Positions 9,701 through 19,583 of a DNA stretch of 64,000 bases are shown here, in pieces. Position 1 is the stretch's first letter; each line of letters starts with the position of its first letter. The DNA lies in the NCBI RefSeq assembly GCF_905220365.1, contig NC_061152.1, positions 3,089,001 through 3,153,000 on the forward strand, in the 5' to 3' direction. Position numbers and translations under genes: made by a program. Origin of the DNA: Vanessa cardui (taxonomy: Eukaryota; Arthropoda; Insecta; Lepidoptera; Nymphalidae). Under the pieces are notes generated by a model. It was not told where the DNA came from, ran no database searches, and saw nothing but the letters and a program-made list of their open reading frames with translations.

Positions 9701-11386
9701 GTAAAACTACATAACTTAAATTATAGTTTCTGACATGCTTTGTTTGTCAGCACATGGACAATGCAATGGTTCAAATACTGACAATCAAACCTGTCAGAAA
9801 ACGCCTTGATGAGCGCTTTCCCTTCAGATGTCGGACGCGTCTCTGTTCAGCATCGCCTCGCTTCGCTTAGAATAATAATAATAAAATAAAAGCTGCGATA
9901 CTAATGAGCGCCCCCCCCCCCCCTCAGATGTCGGACGCGTCTCTGCTGAGCATCGCCTCGCTTCGCTTAGAATAATAATAATAAAATAAAAGCTGCGATA
10001 CTAATGAGCGCTCCCCCCCCCCAGATGTCGGACGCGTCTCTGCTGAGCACGCGCACGCACGTTCGCGCCGTGCTCGCGCGCTACGAGGCGCGGCAAGCGG
10101 CGCCCCATCGTCAGCGCCTCGTGTGGCGCCTCTCCGAGCGCACGCTCAAGGTAAGCGCCGCTCAAATAACTTTATTCAATGTAGAAAGCATTACACAAAA
10201 CTCATGTCCTTAGCAGAATCTAGTTGAATTCAAGTTTGGTACTGGCAATGAATTAGGGTTGTTGAGGAAGTGATTATGAGGAAGAGGATTTTTCGAACGC
10301 AAATTTAGAGGATGAGGATGAGGAAATTTTTCGAGAAAGAGGATGCGGATGAGGAAACGGCAGAGAGAGCGTATTAGGAGGATAGGAAAATATTAATAGC
10401 GGCCCCAACCGAACATACATACACTAAAAAAAGTGCAGTCTTTATATCTTTATTAATTACTTAAGTCAAATATTCTATTAATCAAAATAAAGGAATTGAA
10501 TACTAGTAAATAATCAAAATTAATTAAAAGGCAGTTAAAAATAATTTGGACGTTGTTTCCCCTGACAACCGGTTTCTTAGCTCATCATATACTCGTACTA
10601 ATCCAACACTGCTAAAACGTCGTTTGCTGGGCATACTTGATGGAGGAGAAGATAGGTATTGCCCTAAAGCTTCGAAATATTTCGGATCATTTTTCCTCCA
10701 TAAAAGACTGTGTTCATGCATATTATTTATTAATTTTTTTTTAATTGTTTTTAATATAATTATTTAATAGTAGCTTTAGTAATACGCACCTCTCCTCTAT
10801 TGGTAAACGTGGAAGCGGTGGCTGTGGGGCAGGATGTGTCTACTACAGCTTCAGATTCCTCTTAAATTGCTCTTAAATTTTGAAGAAGCGATAGCGGAAG
10901 AGGATTTTTAATTTTTATTTATGAGGAAGCGGAAGAGGAATCCTCAGCAACTACAATGAATGAACAGAAAGTTCACTACTGAAAAGATACTATATTAGGA
11001 TCTCCTAGGGTTATTTGATTACTTTTGAAAGCTATTAGTGCTTTTTTGTAAGAAAGTGTTGCAAAAGCATTTTCATATCTTTTAAAATATCGTTTTATAA
11101 TTTCCCCTAAAATAAAAATATGTCTTCCCTCCAGGTGCTTCGTCCAACCGATCGCCTGACGTCTCTGCTGCCGACCATCGAGGAGCAACACTTCGCTGTC
11201 GACGTAACTCCGAAACGCACCAGGTAACGTAACCTCTGATAACGTGCGGTTACCCAGTGGACACGGGTCACACAGGACAAAAGTAAACTTGTATCTCCTT
11301 GCAGAACAGGAAGCGAAAGCAGCGAAAACGAAGAGACCTCGGACTGGCCGCGCAGCCCCGTCTTACCCGTCTACTGCGACAACTGA
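3603..11386 (+). CDS. CycG: Cyclin G, nine coding exons, 361 aa
   Basis: Cyclin G-type regulatory protein of the cell cycle and growth control, acting with CDKs and PP2A/p53-linked pathways in animals (family knowledge). Exons: 3603-3755, 5267-5382, 6487-6614, 7439-7617, 8703-8805, 9461-9570, 10025-10150, 11135-11223, 11305-11386. All junctions are GT/AG and all phases join without a break. The diagnostic block INLFDRFLTKMKVRPCHV (about residues 84-101), followed by a conserved CITVSCMNIAI helix, aligns with the cyclin box of cyclin G1/G2. LYATLNEYLQLETKFQPR (26-43) matches the family's N-terminal helix. The tail is acidic (SESSENEETSDW). At 361 aa it is longer than vertebrate cyclin G1 and shorter than fly CycG as I recall them. 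The start ATG at 3603 has an in-frame TAA 12 nt upstream, and a non-coding first exon probably lies further 5'. Exons 4-7 are very GC-rich against AT-rich introns. Confidence 0.93.
3800..4500 (+). repeat. Tandem duplication containing two SINE-B copies
   Basis: The block starting GGAGGGGAACGGACTGTTTT occurs at about 3806 and again at about 4203. Each is followed by a TATACATATTCTACCGCTAA segment and a SINE-B body (about 3976-4140 and 4260-4494). This suggests a segmental tandem duplication of about 400 bp in CycG intron 1. Confidence 0.75.
3916..3971. repeat. Perfect palindrome with 25-bp arms and 6-nt loop
   Basis: Arms 3916-3940 and 3947-3971 are exact reverse complements around ATGTTT. 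A shorter hairpin, TTCTACCGCT with AGCGGTAGAA, lies just upstream (3888-3913) and shares the arm sequence. It is built from SINE-B 5' sequence inside CycG intron 1. Confidence 0.95.
4777..5027 (+). mobile_element. SINE-B
   Basis: Copy in CycG intron 1 from TTACTTGGTGGTAGGGCTTT to CATCAGGTGGCCCTTAG, with small internal deletions. Confidence 0.8.
5267..5382 (+). CDS. CycG: CycG coding exon 2
   Basis: Residues 52-90 (the last split). It enters after CCCCAG in phase 0 and leaves at CG|GTGAGT in phase 2. Encodes the first cyclin-box helices (HVLRCLKVWFDLPADIL). Confidence 0.92.
5920..6308 (+). repeat. Repeat F, copy 1
   Basis: About 390 bp in CycG intron 2 that recurs inverted at 43345-43754. 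Conserved inside are GTGACGTCAC, TCACGTGACA and a TATTTAAATATGGAATTTTT block. No terminal inverted repeats or ORF were seen, so the class is unknown. Confidence 0.8.
6487..6614 (+). CDS. CycG: CycG coding exon 3
   Basis: Completes Arg90 and encodes residues 91-132 (FLTKMKV...VTVEEL), the most conserved cyclin G block. The acceptor is TTTCCAG. It leaves in phase 1 at TTAG|GTGTGT. Confidence 0.93.
6644..6782 (+). mobile_element. Short retroposon with 14-bp TSD, no A tail
   Basis: Flanked by exact direct repeats GATCGCAGCTATAC at 6630-6643 and 6783-6796. The body shares ACGTGTTGGA, GTTTCCTGGACGC and GTCCACCGGGTTT with the copy at 47242-47417, which has its own different 17-bp duplication. It begins only about 30 nt after the exon 3 donor. 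Confidence 0.88.
6845..7118 (+). mobile_element. Hel-2 fragment
   Basis: Copy with the AATTGGAGTGTCTGTTTGTA start and GGAACGGCTGGACCGATTTT core. It ends in a TA microsatellite (about 7100-7120) instead of the usual GGGCACAGCT tail. Confidence 0.7.
7439..7617 (+). CDS. CycG: CycG coding exon 4
   Basis: Residues 133-192 (VSVSQSACTAGDVA...LTHCALP). The acceptor follows a (TG)n tract ending TGCAG, which serves as the polypyrimidine stretch and may vary in length. It leaves in phase 0 at CCG|GTACGG. Confidence 0.9.
7606..8690. repeat. Nested direct and inverted duplications in CycG intron 4
   Basis: The unit TGGCAGTGAAATAAAACTAG ... GACAAATGTCACC ... AAACGTCGGGATGTT appears about four times (from about 7645, 7960, 8148 and 8490). 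The block with CAGGGGGCGGAGTAAA occurs direct at about 7880 and 8418 and inverted at about 8350. At 8268-8300 the end of exon 4 with its donor (GCGCGCTGCC, then GTACGGG) is repeated. Confidence 0.88.
8703..8805 (+). CDS. CycG: CycG coding exon 5
   Basis: Residues 193-226 (ESELINLLEIAVCDAECVNA...). Acceptor TTACAG; leaves in phase 1 at CTAG|GTACGG. Confidence 0.92.
9113..9419 (-). mobile_element. SINE-A
   Basis: Full-length reverse copy in CycG intron 5, from the (CAA)n end to the box A complement ACCACTGGACCATC. It stops 41 nt before the exon 6 acceptor. Confidence 0.88.
9461..9570 (+). CDS. CycG: CycG coding exon 6
   Basis: Completes Glu227 and encodes residues 228-263 (KHLVEYSRKATEGG...AQLQAHCN). 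Acceptor TTTACAG; phase 0 donor GTAAGT. Confidence 0.92.
9811..10024 (+). repeat. Two decoy copies of the exon 7 acceptor and first codons
   Basis: Exon 7 begins ATGTCGGACGCGTCTCTG at 10025. The same start, each preceded by a C-rich tract and CAG, occurs at 9828 and 9928 (periods 100 and 97 bp). After about nine shared codons both copies switch to a segment ending in an in-frame TAA (MSDASL-SIASLRLE stop). A product spliced into either would truncate cyclin G. Confidence 0.92.
10025..10150 (+). CDS. CycG: CycG coding exon 7
   Basis: Residues 264-305 (MSDASLLSTRTHVRAVL...ERTLK). Of three near-identical acceptors (9828, 9928, 10025) only this one gives an open frame to the GTAAGC donor, in phase 0 on both sides. 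Confidence 0.92.
10254..10953 (-). mobile_element. hAT-family element, second copy, with 8-bp TSD
   Basis: Flanked by CAATGAAT at 10246-10253 and 10954-10961. Ends TAGGGTTGTTGAGGA and CCTCAGCAACTA are imperfect inverted repeats. It is the inverse of the copy at 749-1704 and sits in CycG intron 7. Confidence 0.9.
10524..10721 (-). pseudogene. hAT transposase C-terminal remnant (open for 65 codons)
   Basis: Reads WRKNDPKYFEALGQYLSSPP then KRRFSSVGLV and ELRNRLSGETTSKLFL, the C-terminal dimerisation segment of hAT transposases. It is better preserved than the copy at 1023-1212. The catalytic domain is absent, so at most it is a fragment. Confidence 0.75.
11135..11223 (+). CDS. CycG: CycG coding exon 8
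   Basis: Residues 306-335 (VLRPTDRLTSLLPTIEEQHF...). Acceptor CCCTCCAG; leaves at CCAG|GTAACG in phase 2. Confidence 0.9.
11305..11386 (+). CDS. CycG: CycG coding exon 9 and stop
   Basis: Completes Arg335 and encodes the acidic, Ser-rich tail to VYCDN and TGA at 11384-11386. Acceptor CTTGCAG. Confidence 0.92.
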
Positions 11387-13755
11387 GACATAAATAATAG
11401 CAATCAACCGCGAAGGCTGAACTATCGCTACCTTTGTTCGGTGAGAAGAGTAAAATAAAAAAAAAAAAGTAGAAATAACGGCGTGAAAGCTGAATAACCT
11501 GCTACTTTTGCCCGGTGAGAAGAAAAATTAAGATCGATAACTGCCGAATATATATCGAAGAAATATAATAATGCGGAGCAAGTCGACCACTTATTGTTCA
11601 GAACACAGGAAACGGGAAACGGAAGCCATAATATCATTTTCATTAAGTACAATGGCTGTATGATATACGATCCTTGCTTTAAAATTAAAAATAAAAAAAA
11701 CAACGGTAGCTATTCATAAGTTCACGCGTTTTTTCGCAAACGAGACACGAATTCGACCTAATAATTAGATAATAAACAAGGCATATTTTTATTCATAATA
11801 ATTCTTATTATAAATAAAATTTTCCCAAATGAAAAGTTTTTTACTGGAACATCTCACATGGCCATATAATATGTAATATATGACAATAATAACATTATTG
11901 CCATTATCTAATTATTAGTCTTAGTTAAATATTAAAATAATAGCTAAATATATTCAATTACATTTTTTTAATGAGATCCCACTTTTGCGTCGAGTCAAAA
12001 TTACGTGATCCGCTTAAAAAAAATCTACGATTACATAAGTATATTGGTCTTGTGAATTAAAAATATAATAAAGAATTTAAAAAAAAAAAAAACATTTTTT
12101 ATATTTTTGGGGCCCGATCATAAATTAAAAAAAAAGAAGTGTACATGTGTAAGCGTAGCTTTATTCTTATTGGGATGAATCGAGTTTTTTTGGTCATTAA
12201 AAAAAAAAAAAACGCGAGGCACATTAGTTGTAGATTCAAATCAGTTCGAAATTTAAAGAGGCCATATTCATACAGCATTCTGTGCTGTGGGAGAGAGATA
12301 GTGGTTAGTTGTTTGTCTTGCGCGGTGGTGTTGTATGTTTATGAATCGAGCGTTATTTTGTAAGATTTTTTTAACATCGGCGAGAGCAAGGCTGGTTTAC
12401 CGCCATTTTTATCAGAACCCAGAGCTTTATTAATGTAATTTTTTACTTTTTAAGAAAAAAAAAAATAGTTTTGGCGGGAAAGAGCGTTGCTCTCGCCCGG
12501 TCCATAGCTTTCGTACTGTGATGATTTTTGTAAAAACGAAAAAAAAAAAATATTCCATATTTTATAGTTGTAAGTGTTTAAATGTGTCACATAGAATGAG
12601 TGAATGGAAAGTAAGAAAAAAAATAAAAAAAAAATCCACCGAATTTTTTCTTGTAATTATCAATCAATAACTTAGTATTATGATATTATATAGTTAATAA
12701 AATAGTTAATTTTAATATATTATACTTCTTTATTATACTGACTAACTCAATGAGTTTCTAATAAATTATTCGAAATTGTTCATTAATATATCGTTGGGAT
12801 TTCAAAATTATCGTACATTCATATTTCCTTTAAAATATTGTAATTCATTTCATTTATATCTAGTTATAAATCGACAAATGATAAAAAAAAATTACAAATT
12901 TTAAAAAAATTAAAAAAAAAATGATCTCACATAATTTTTCGTAGCATAACAGTAATTTAAACAAAAAAGCAAAAAAAAAATGTGTAGTGTGTTTTTTCTT
13001 TTTTTGTTAATTTTACAAAATATTTTCAGAAAGGTGCGTTTACAAAAATGTAATTTAAGACTTTATGAAGCAGATATTTCTTTCCGTTGATTGAATCATT
13101 TGATTTATATTACCTCTGACATCATTGTACTCTGTGATAAATTTCTTATGAATAATATTGTCTTAAATAATTACGATTAAAATAATATAAATGTAATCGT
13201 CACTGTTCATCTCTCGACAAACGGAAGAATATTAATATTGCATAGTCAAATCTACATTTTGTAATCTTTTTTCATTTTTACTAAATAAGAATAGATAAAA
13301 AAATTTGGTACCCGATTTATTTAAAAAAAAAATTATATGTATTTAGGATCGATAGGTCAATGCCTTCGAGCATTTTCTAGAGCTATTTTAAAAAGTAAAG
13401 TTTATTTTTAATTTGACATGTAATCTGTTGCAATGTAAGTGGACCATTAGTGCTTTATATAAAAATAATATTTTTTTCAATACAATAATATCGCTCAAAC
13501 TCTTGCCAAAAATGGTTCACTTGTTCGCTAAATCGTTCTCCGTATTCTAATATAATATTATTAATGAGATTTTATATCAGAGTTTTCATTTTATATTAAA
13601 ATGTAAAAGTATTCATTCGTCTCTTTGCATTTAAATAAAGAATTGTAGATCGTGTGCATGAAATTTTGTTGTGTTATAATTTATTGTAACGCGTCTTGTG
13701 AAGTGAAAATATTGAAATCTCGAATTAGAGAATAAAAACAAAAGTTACGACTCTT
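11387..13755 (+). other. CycG: Probable long 3' UTR of CycG
   Basis: AT-rich sequence with many A and T runs, no credible ORF and no copy of the window's repeat families. The lack of insertions over 2.3 kb, unusual here, fits a transcribed 3' UTR. Several AATAAA motifs exist (for example near 13635 and at 13731), so the end point is inferred. Confidence 0.45.
13731..13736 (+). promoter_or_regulatory. Candidate CycG polyadenylation signal
   Basis: AATAAA followed within about 25 nt by a T-rich, TTTTGTTTT-like stretch (13759-13770). It is the last such motif before the transposon at 13943. Confidence 0.4.
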
Positions 13756-13942
13756 GACATTTTGTTTTATTTCCCGCCTATTTAACTGTCAGTTACTTTT
13801 TTCTGACTACGGTTTATGGATCTACAGCCAACTCGAGATGTTTTAATTTATTCTTTTGGAGCTACAAATAGTAATAAGAAAAAAAAATGATAATGAAACA
13901 TACAAAGAAAACAATTTATTACTTTAATTAGTTATTAAGATA

Positions 13943-15240
13943 TATCCTCCTGACACCTCGCGTACTTTACAAAGTGCTAAATAAATCGTACTCTAAACGC
14001 CGAATATCTTTGAACTTCTTATTTCGACATCGGACGACCGTCCTTTATGTAGCATTAATTCCCGATTGTTTGTATTCACCCGCTAAAAAAGTATTGGTCA
14101 AGTGATTGCTTGTAGCCAATGAAATTTAAGCAATGGCGATAGTTTGTCCATGGAGTTCGATAGAAATATCAAACCTAGTGGCGGCCATTCTTGCGAAGCG
14201 TGCTCAGGAGTTCCGGAAGATGACGGCACGCCACCGACAGGGTTAGTAAAACTTAAAATATTTTTATTAAATTCACTCGTTTTAATGATTTTTTTTTACA
14301 CAATTTAAAATTAGTAAATATTCTTTGGAATTTGCGTACCTTTGGGGAGAAATACAAAAATAATATATTAAATAAACCGTCGTAAATAAATGAAACCTAT
14401 AGAAAGGCACTTCGTTCGTTATTCATAGTTTAAATATATGGAATTGATAGTATGTATATCACATTCGGCGTTAATACCAAAACTAGCGTAATATGATTTT
14501 CAGCGTTACGAACCAGCGATATCACGAAATTATTGAATAACTCCGAGTTTGAAAACTCGAGTGAGGATGAAAATTTCGCTGAGGCTTCTAGCAATGAATC
14601 CCCGATCATCGGCAGATGAAGCATGAGCGACAGTTGAGACAGCGTTGATAGCAATTTGTCAAGAGGTCGAAGCGGTTCTAGTATCCTCCAGTGGGAGGAC
14701 TACTGTTTGTCGAGGTCGGGGCAGACGGCGTGCTGGCTGTGCTACTTTCAGCTATGGAACTCATTGAAGTATATGATCTTGATGTCACCACTGATGATGT
14801 GATATTTTGGTTTACCAAGGAAGTACGACATTTGAAGATTGACATATGTTGATTGGGTAGTCTTGTAACCTTTTTTGTATTATATTGATAAAAATAAATA
14901 AATATATTTATGTTTGGTACTTCATTTGTGACGTTACATTAAATTATATGAATAAATGTAATCATTTGTTTTATTTATACAATTAACCTACTTATGCCTT
15001 AATGACCTGAAGTCCTTTATAAAAGACAAAAAATATCTAAACAAATGTAAACTCAATGTCTTCGTCAAATAATGTTAAGAAACATTTGTTTTAGTGAAAA
15101 CTCGGAAGAACCCCTAGTTTATGTTTTATTTAACTGACAAGGTCTCGGCCTTTGTAACAAAAACAGTTTATTGCTATGTAAAGTACATTCGGCCCTTGTT
15201 GCAAGTGAACTCAGTAAATGCTTAGGCGTCAGGAGGATAT
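13943..15240 (+). mobile_element. Decayed DNA transposon, possibly piggyBac-like
   Basis: Ends ATATCCTCCTGACACCT (left) and the inverse of ATATCCTCCTGACGCCT (right) form inverted repeats with one mismatch in 17. TTAA lies near both ends (13935-13938 and 15241-15244), the piggyBac target site, although a 3-nt offset on the left leaves the boundary uncertain. Inside is a two-exon ORF with a piggyBac-like N-terminal flavour. Confidence 0.6.
14220..14619 (+). pseudogene. Two-exon 45-codon ORF, possible piggyBac transposase N-terminus
   Basis: ATG at 14220; exon 1 to 14241 with donor GTTAGT, exon 2 from 14504 after TTTTCAG, stop at 14617-14619. The product starts MTARHRQALRTSDITKLL and continues into an acidic Ser/Glu stretch. 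That resembles the short basic start and acidic segment of piggyBac-like transposases (recall, not searched). No catalytic domain follows; a separate open stretch runs to about 14850 in another frame. Probably a truncated remnant. Confidence 0.4.
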
Positions 15241-15764
15241 TTAAGAATATAGCAAAGCGTGAGATTGCTTAAATGTTTTTTTAAATAATGTTTTACAAAT
15301 TTTCCATAAGAGTACTAGTTAGTATGGATCGAAACCAATTATTTTTGATAAATTAATGATTCTGTCGCTGCAAAAAATGAAATGAAACCAAATTATTCTT
15401 GGTTCAAATAATTTTATAAAAAAACATATTGGAATCGTCTTTACAGCATCGAATTAAATCTAGATTAAATATTCTGCAGGAAAATACCTCGTTATTTACT
15501 CTTTTCCAACACTTTAATTTAAAAGGTAGAATTACTTATAAATAAAATAAAAAAATAAAAATAAAAATAAAAAAGCCTTTTATTCCATGTATAAATTTAC
15601 ATATTACGTTATACAGTTTTTTTTTTTTTTTAAAGTTATATAAAAATAAGGTTTTGAATATTTAAGTAGTTACAATATCGATTTTTTTTTTTTTAAATAT
15701 CTAATTTTTAATTTATAGATAAAGTGTTTCTTCTTGAAAAAACTTGTTTTTGCATGGACCCCTC

Positions 15765-16040
15765 TCAGGTGAAGGCCTCCTCCAAGGCGTTCCATTCATC
15801 TCTATTCTTTGCTGTTATTAACCAGCTTGTCCCTGCGATCTTTTTTATGTCGTCCTCCCATCTTGTGTAAGGTCTTCCCACTCTCCGTTTGCCTGCTGGG
15901 CCCTTCCATTTAGTGACATTTATTGTCCATCTCTCATCAACATAGCGGGCTACATGGCCAGCCCATCTCAGTTTCTGTGATTGGGCATACGACAGCGCAT
16001 CTATCGCTTTTGTGTGATGTCTTATCTTTGTGTGTCGAAT
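15765..16040 (-). pseudogene. Non-LTR retrotransposon reverse transcriptase, C-terminal end
   Basis: On the minus strand an open frame reads KLRWAGHVARYVDERWT, then GPAGKRRVGRPYTRWEDDI and WNALEEAFT before TGA at 15765. This is the typical end of RTE-like insect reverse transcriptases (RWAGHVAR and GRP-TRW-DD patterns). Everything upstream is lost, so it is a 5'-truncated copy. An A/T-rich tail follows at lower coordinates. Confidence 0.85.
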
Positions 16041-16454
16041 CTTGTGTATCTTTTTTATATTGAATTACTTAACAACAATTAATTACTATCTAAAAATCAA
16101 CAAATACTTAAGTCTTTCTCGTTTTATCACCACAAACTTGTATTAAGTATTATGCCTTAATTTTTTTCTTTAATTATAAAAAAGCTTTTTCTGATGAATT
16201 AAAAATTAATTAACAAAGGTTTTATCTAAGTATATAAATCCTTAATCTCGTGAAAAAACATCTGTGAGGAATATATCATATTTAAAAAGAATAGCTTATG
16301 GCTAAATCCTAATGTCTTTTAGCTCGTTGTTTTGTAATATTTGAGAGTACGTCAGAAGGCGATATTAGCGTCGGGTCTATGCCGGAGAAGTGTAGTAATT
16401 TCGCTCGCGCGATTTAACAAAAAAGGTAATTTTGTAGTCTAAGTCAAACCTTAT

Positions 16455-16575
16455 TAGATTAGCATTACAGTAAAAGTCCCAGAATCGGTCCAGCCGTTTC
16501 AGAGATTAGCCGGAACAAACAGACAAACAAAATTGAAATATTGTTATTTTAGTATATGTACCAAAAGGTAGGTAG
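16455..16575 (-). mobile_element. Hel-2 fragment
   Basis: Short reverse piece with AAAAGTCCCAGAATCGGTCC and GAGATTAGCCGGAACAAACA, the core of the Hel-2 family. Confidence 0.65.
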
Positions 16576-17333
16576 GTATCTAGCTAGTGCTGGTCTTGTC
16601 AACATGCCACGTGGATTCGTCCAGTGAATATTTTTAATTTATATGTAACTAACTGTCTTTCCGGCTTTACTCACACTAAATTTATAAACCCTCCAACCCC
16701 CGTTTTACTTTAGGGGTGCAATTTCGTAATATAAGTTCTTACTGGATGTTTACATCTCATAAGGAACTTATCTGAGAAAATTCAACTTTGTAGGTGTTAT
16801 AGTTTCTCAGATATCACGATTATTCCGTGAGTAGTGTCAGGATTTTTTAAATGTACTTATATAATTTGAATTGAATTAGTATAATATTTAGTACGACTTT
16901 AATTTTTAAATACGTTTTTATTTGAAATAACATTTATTAGTATGATTATTGATTCGGTTATCGACACCGTATTGTGGGACTCCCGCCATTTCCTCTCGTG
17001 GCGTGGTGCGGCGACTGGTACTGCCTGGCACGAAAAAACAAATGGCGGTTGATTTAGAACGGGCAGGGCGGAAGAAAGCTACATTCGTGGATGGGCGGTT
17101 AAAGGATATAATTATATACAATAAGCGGCTAAATAATATATGTATCGATTGGTAAATAATTATAATGACATAAATTAATGTTGTGTTAGTAGTTTTATTA
17201 CTATTAGTATTTCGTTTTAATGTAAATAAATATTACGGAAATAAAGTACCTAGGAGAAATTACTGCACGGTATTCCGCGTTCGGTAAGTTAGTAGACTTA
17301 CGCGGACTTTCGAGGTGACGGTTCTTTCTCCAC
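16576..17333. other. Stretch with no supported gene
   Basis: Contains two overlapping opposite-strand ORFs of under 70 codons near 16918-17155 with no recognisable domain. Nothing else was identified. Confidence 0.5.
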
Positions 17334-17576
17334 AATGATGTTCTAGTAAACAGATATTGTCATTAACGCGCTAAAAGTGAGGACTAGAAAACGTCCTAAT
17401 TGGGACGTTAGCCTTTAGTCGTTTTACGTAGTAATAGGTACGTTATAATACATCATAATTATGTAGTAATACGTTTTGCGTAATTAAAACATCTAGTTAT
17501 CCCTTTTACTTATTGTTTTTATCAAGCTATCCTTTTTACTTATAACGAAATGTAAAATAAACTGTCGCCGGCGCGG
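17334..17576 (+). repeat. Repeat G, copy 1
   Basis: About 240 bp that recurs inverted at 39666-39930. Shared blocks include GTTCTAGTAAACAGATAT, TGGGACGTTAGCCTTTAGTC-like sequence and ATCAAGCTATCCTTTTTACT. No ORF, class unknown. Confidence 0.8.
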
Positions 17577-19036
17577 TATATGGGTATAACATATCTGTTT
17601 ATGAGTATATCATTGTTTCTCCATCGACGTTCGTACTCTTAGTGAGGTTCGGTTCCAAGTGGTTCGGGCCCAAGTGTGGGGCTTACGATGACATACCGTT
17701 ACCCGTTTTTTTTTCAGGGAAAATAGTTTAATTACTACAATTGATGTCATCAGTTAAATAATTCTTAAGGAAAAAATATTGAGATATTATTTCATTATGA
17801 TTATTTTTTCAGTTGGCTGTTAAAACGCAAAGTTCAAAGGCCTCCTCTATCGCAAATACCGGCTCTTATAAGTTTCGTAGTTAAATTAATCTTTAATATG
17901 TAATAGTTTCGTTAAAACTATTTTTATTGTTATTTAAATTGTAAAAGGAGTTTCTATTCATCATTATTCAGAATATATTTAAAAATATTTTTATGTCAAG
18001 AAAACACAATCGTTTTTAATTAATAATTCAACAGAATATATTTCTAAACAATAATTATTATTAAATTTAAAATAATAGTCAGCAACCTATCCTTTTTTGC
18101 TAAATTTACGTTCGGAAATAGAAAATTTGGATTAAAAAAAACACGTTGTATAAACAAAATATTTATTGTTATAAAACAGAATATGTAAATCAATAAAAAT
18201 AAATGAAAATCAAGTGTATTTTACTTTCAATTTAAAAATTGTGACAAAATATACATATAACACATAATCAGGGTCGGAAACAATTGAAAACTAAAATAAT
18301 GCTTTTTTTTCTTAATAATTCGTAAGCTAAGGAAAAGAAACTTGCATCCTAATTTTTAATTTTATATTTATAATAAAACGTTTAACTGTTTACTCGGGAC
18401 TAGCTAAATGTACTTATTAACAAAAAAAAGTATTTCCTTTCCACAGAGAAAAAATGTCACTGACGCAAAAAATGGCGCCAAAATTTTAAGAAAAAAAAAA
18501 ACTTAAATAAATCTAAAATTATTATTATCATTAGTCATTAACAATAATTAACATTTATTAAAATTAATTACAATGAAAACTTTAATGTTTTTGAAAAATA
18601 TCTTTTTTAAAACTAACGTATAAATTTAAAAATTATCGTATAAAATATTTACAATTTTTAATTCTAATCTTAATTTAAATACAAACGATTCGTTTGTTGT
18701 GTTTAAAATTAATTAATAATAATTTCTGCATCCCCAGTGCTCATTATAATAATGAAATACTCTACGATTCTAAATGAAAAGTTTAAGAAAAACGTATTTT
18801 TTACAACGAAAGTTGCATGTGTATTCTTACTATACATATAACCGCCAAAGAACTAAGAAAATGTCGGTGGAAACAAAAATCACATGAAAAAAAATAAAAA
18901 AAAAATTACAATACTTTATATTTCACCTGCAATTAAAAAAAAACTTTTTAAATATATTTGGACCAACTGATGAATTATAAATAATTTAACTGGCAACATT
19001 TTAAATAAAGAAAACTTTCGTTGTTGTAAATTTTAT
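17577..19036. other. AT-rich spacer
   Basis: Very AT-rich with long A/T runs; no ORF, exon or shared repeat recognised up to the transposon terminus at 19037. Confidence 0.5.
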
Positions 19037-19092
19037 ATATCGTCGATGCGCGTGCAATACCGCTGAAGAGCAGTTTGTTAATACCGCGTAAC
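19037..19092 (+). repeat. Left terminal inverted repeat
   Basis: Begins ATATCGTCGATGCGCGTGCA and ends TAATACCGCGTAAC. It differs from the right terminus only at two bases in the CGCTGAAGAG segment. Confidence 0.95.
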
Positions 19093-19583
19093 AGCAAAAG
19101 GCGCAAAATTGAAATATCTCGCCAATGGATTCATAACGCGTATTGGCTTGTAGTGGATTAGACACATTTTGAATTAGCCAATAAGGAACCTTGATTTTGA
19201 CATCGCAACAATACCGCGGAACAGCAGCGCGTCTGAAGTTGGCAGCAAGTCCGCGTATTTACCGAACCGGCGAAGAAGTTACAACGCGGTTAGGGCGTGT
19301 TCCCGATTACGACTGTTTTACCGTGGAAAACCCCCATGTAAGTATGTTTTTATTGTTTAACGTGTATGTTTATCAATAGTTTAAGCTTAGGTAATGTAGC
19401 TTCGTGTAATTATTTAATTATTTTAATGATTCTAGCAAACATAACCTCCATCTTGTAATTACGCGGTTTTAAAACTTCATGATTTGATAAAATTTTTCAT
19501 CTACGCGGTATTTTATTCTACAATACTAAATTTACAATACTTACATACTAACATACTAAAATTATTTTTAGGTGCAAATAATA

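Noticed and set aside
12139..12363. 74-codon ORF
   Set aside because: Low-complexity, Lys/A-run-rich, located in the likely 3' UTR of CycG.
16918..17155. Opposite-strand ORFs of 67-68 codons
   Set aside because: No recognisable domain, no splice or start context, and mutual overlap suggest chance.
19191..19379. ORF upstream of the transposase in the same splice frame
   Set aside because: It can join in phase via 19337 to 19572 but has no ATG and is closed by TAA at 19182. It is better taken as 5' UTR.
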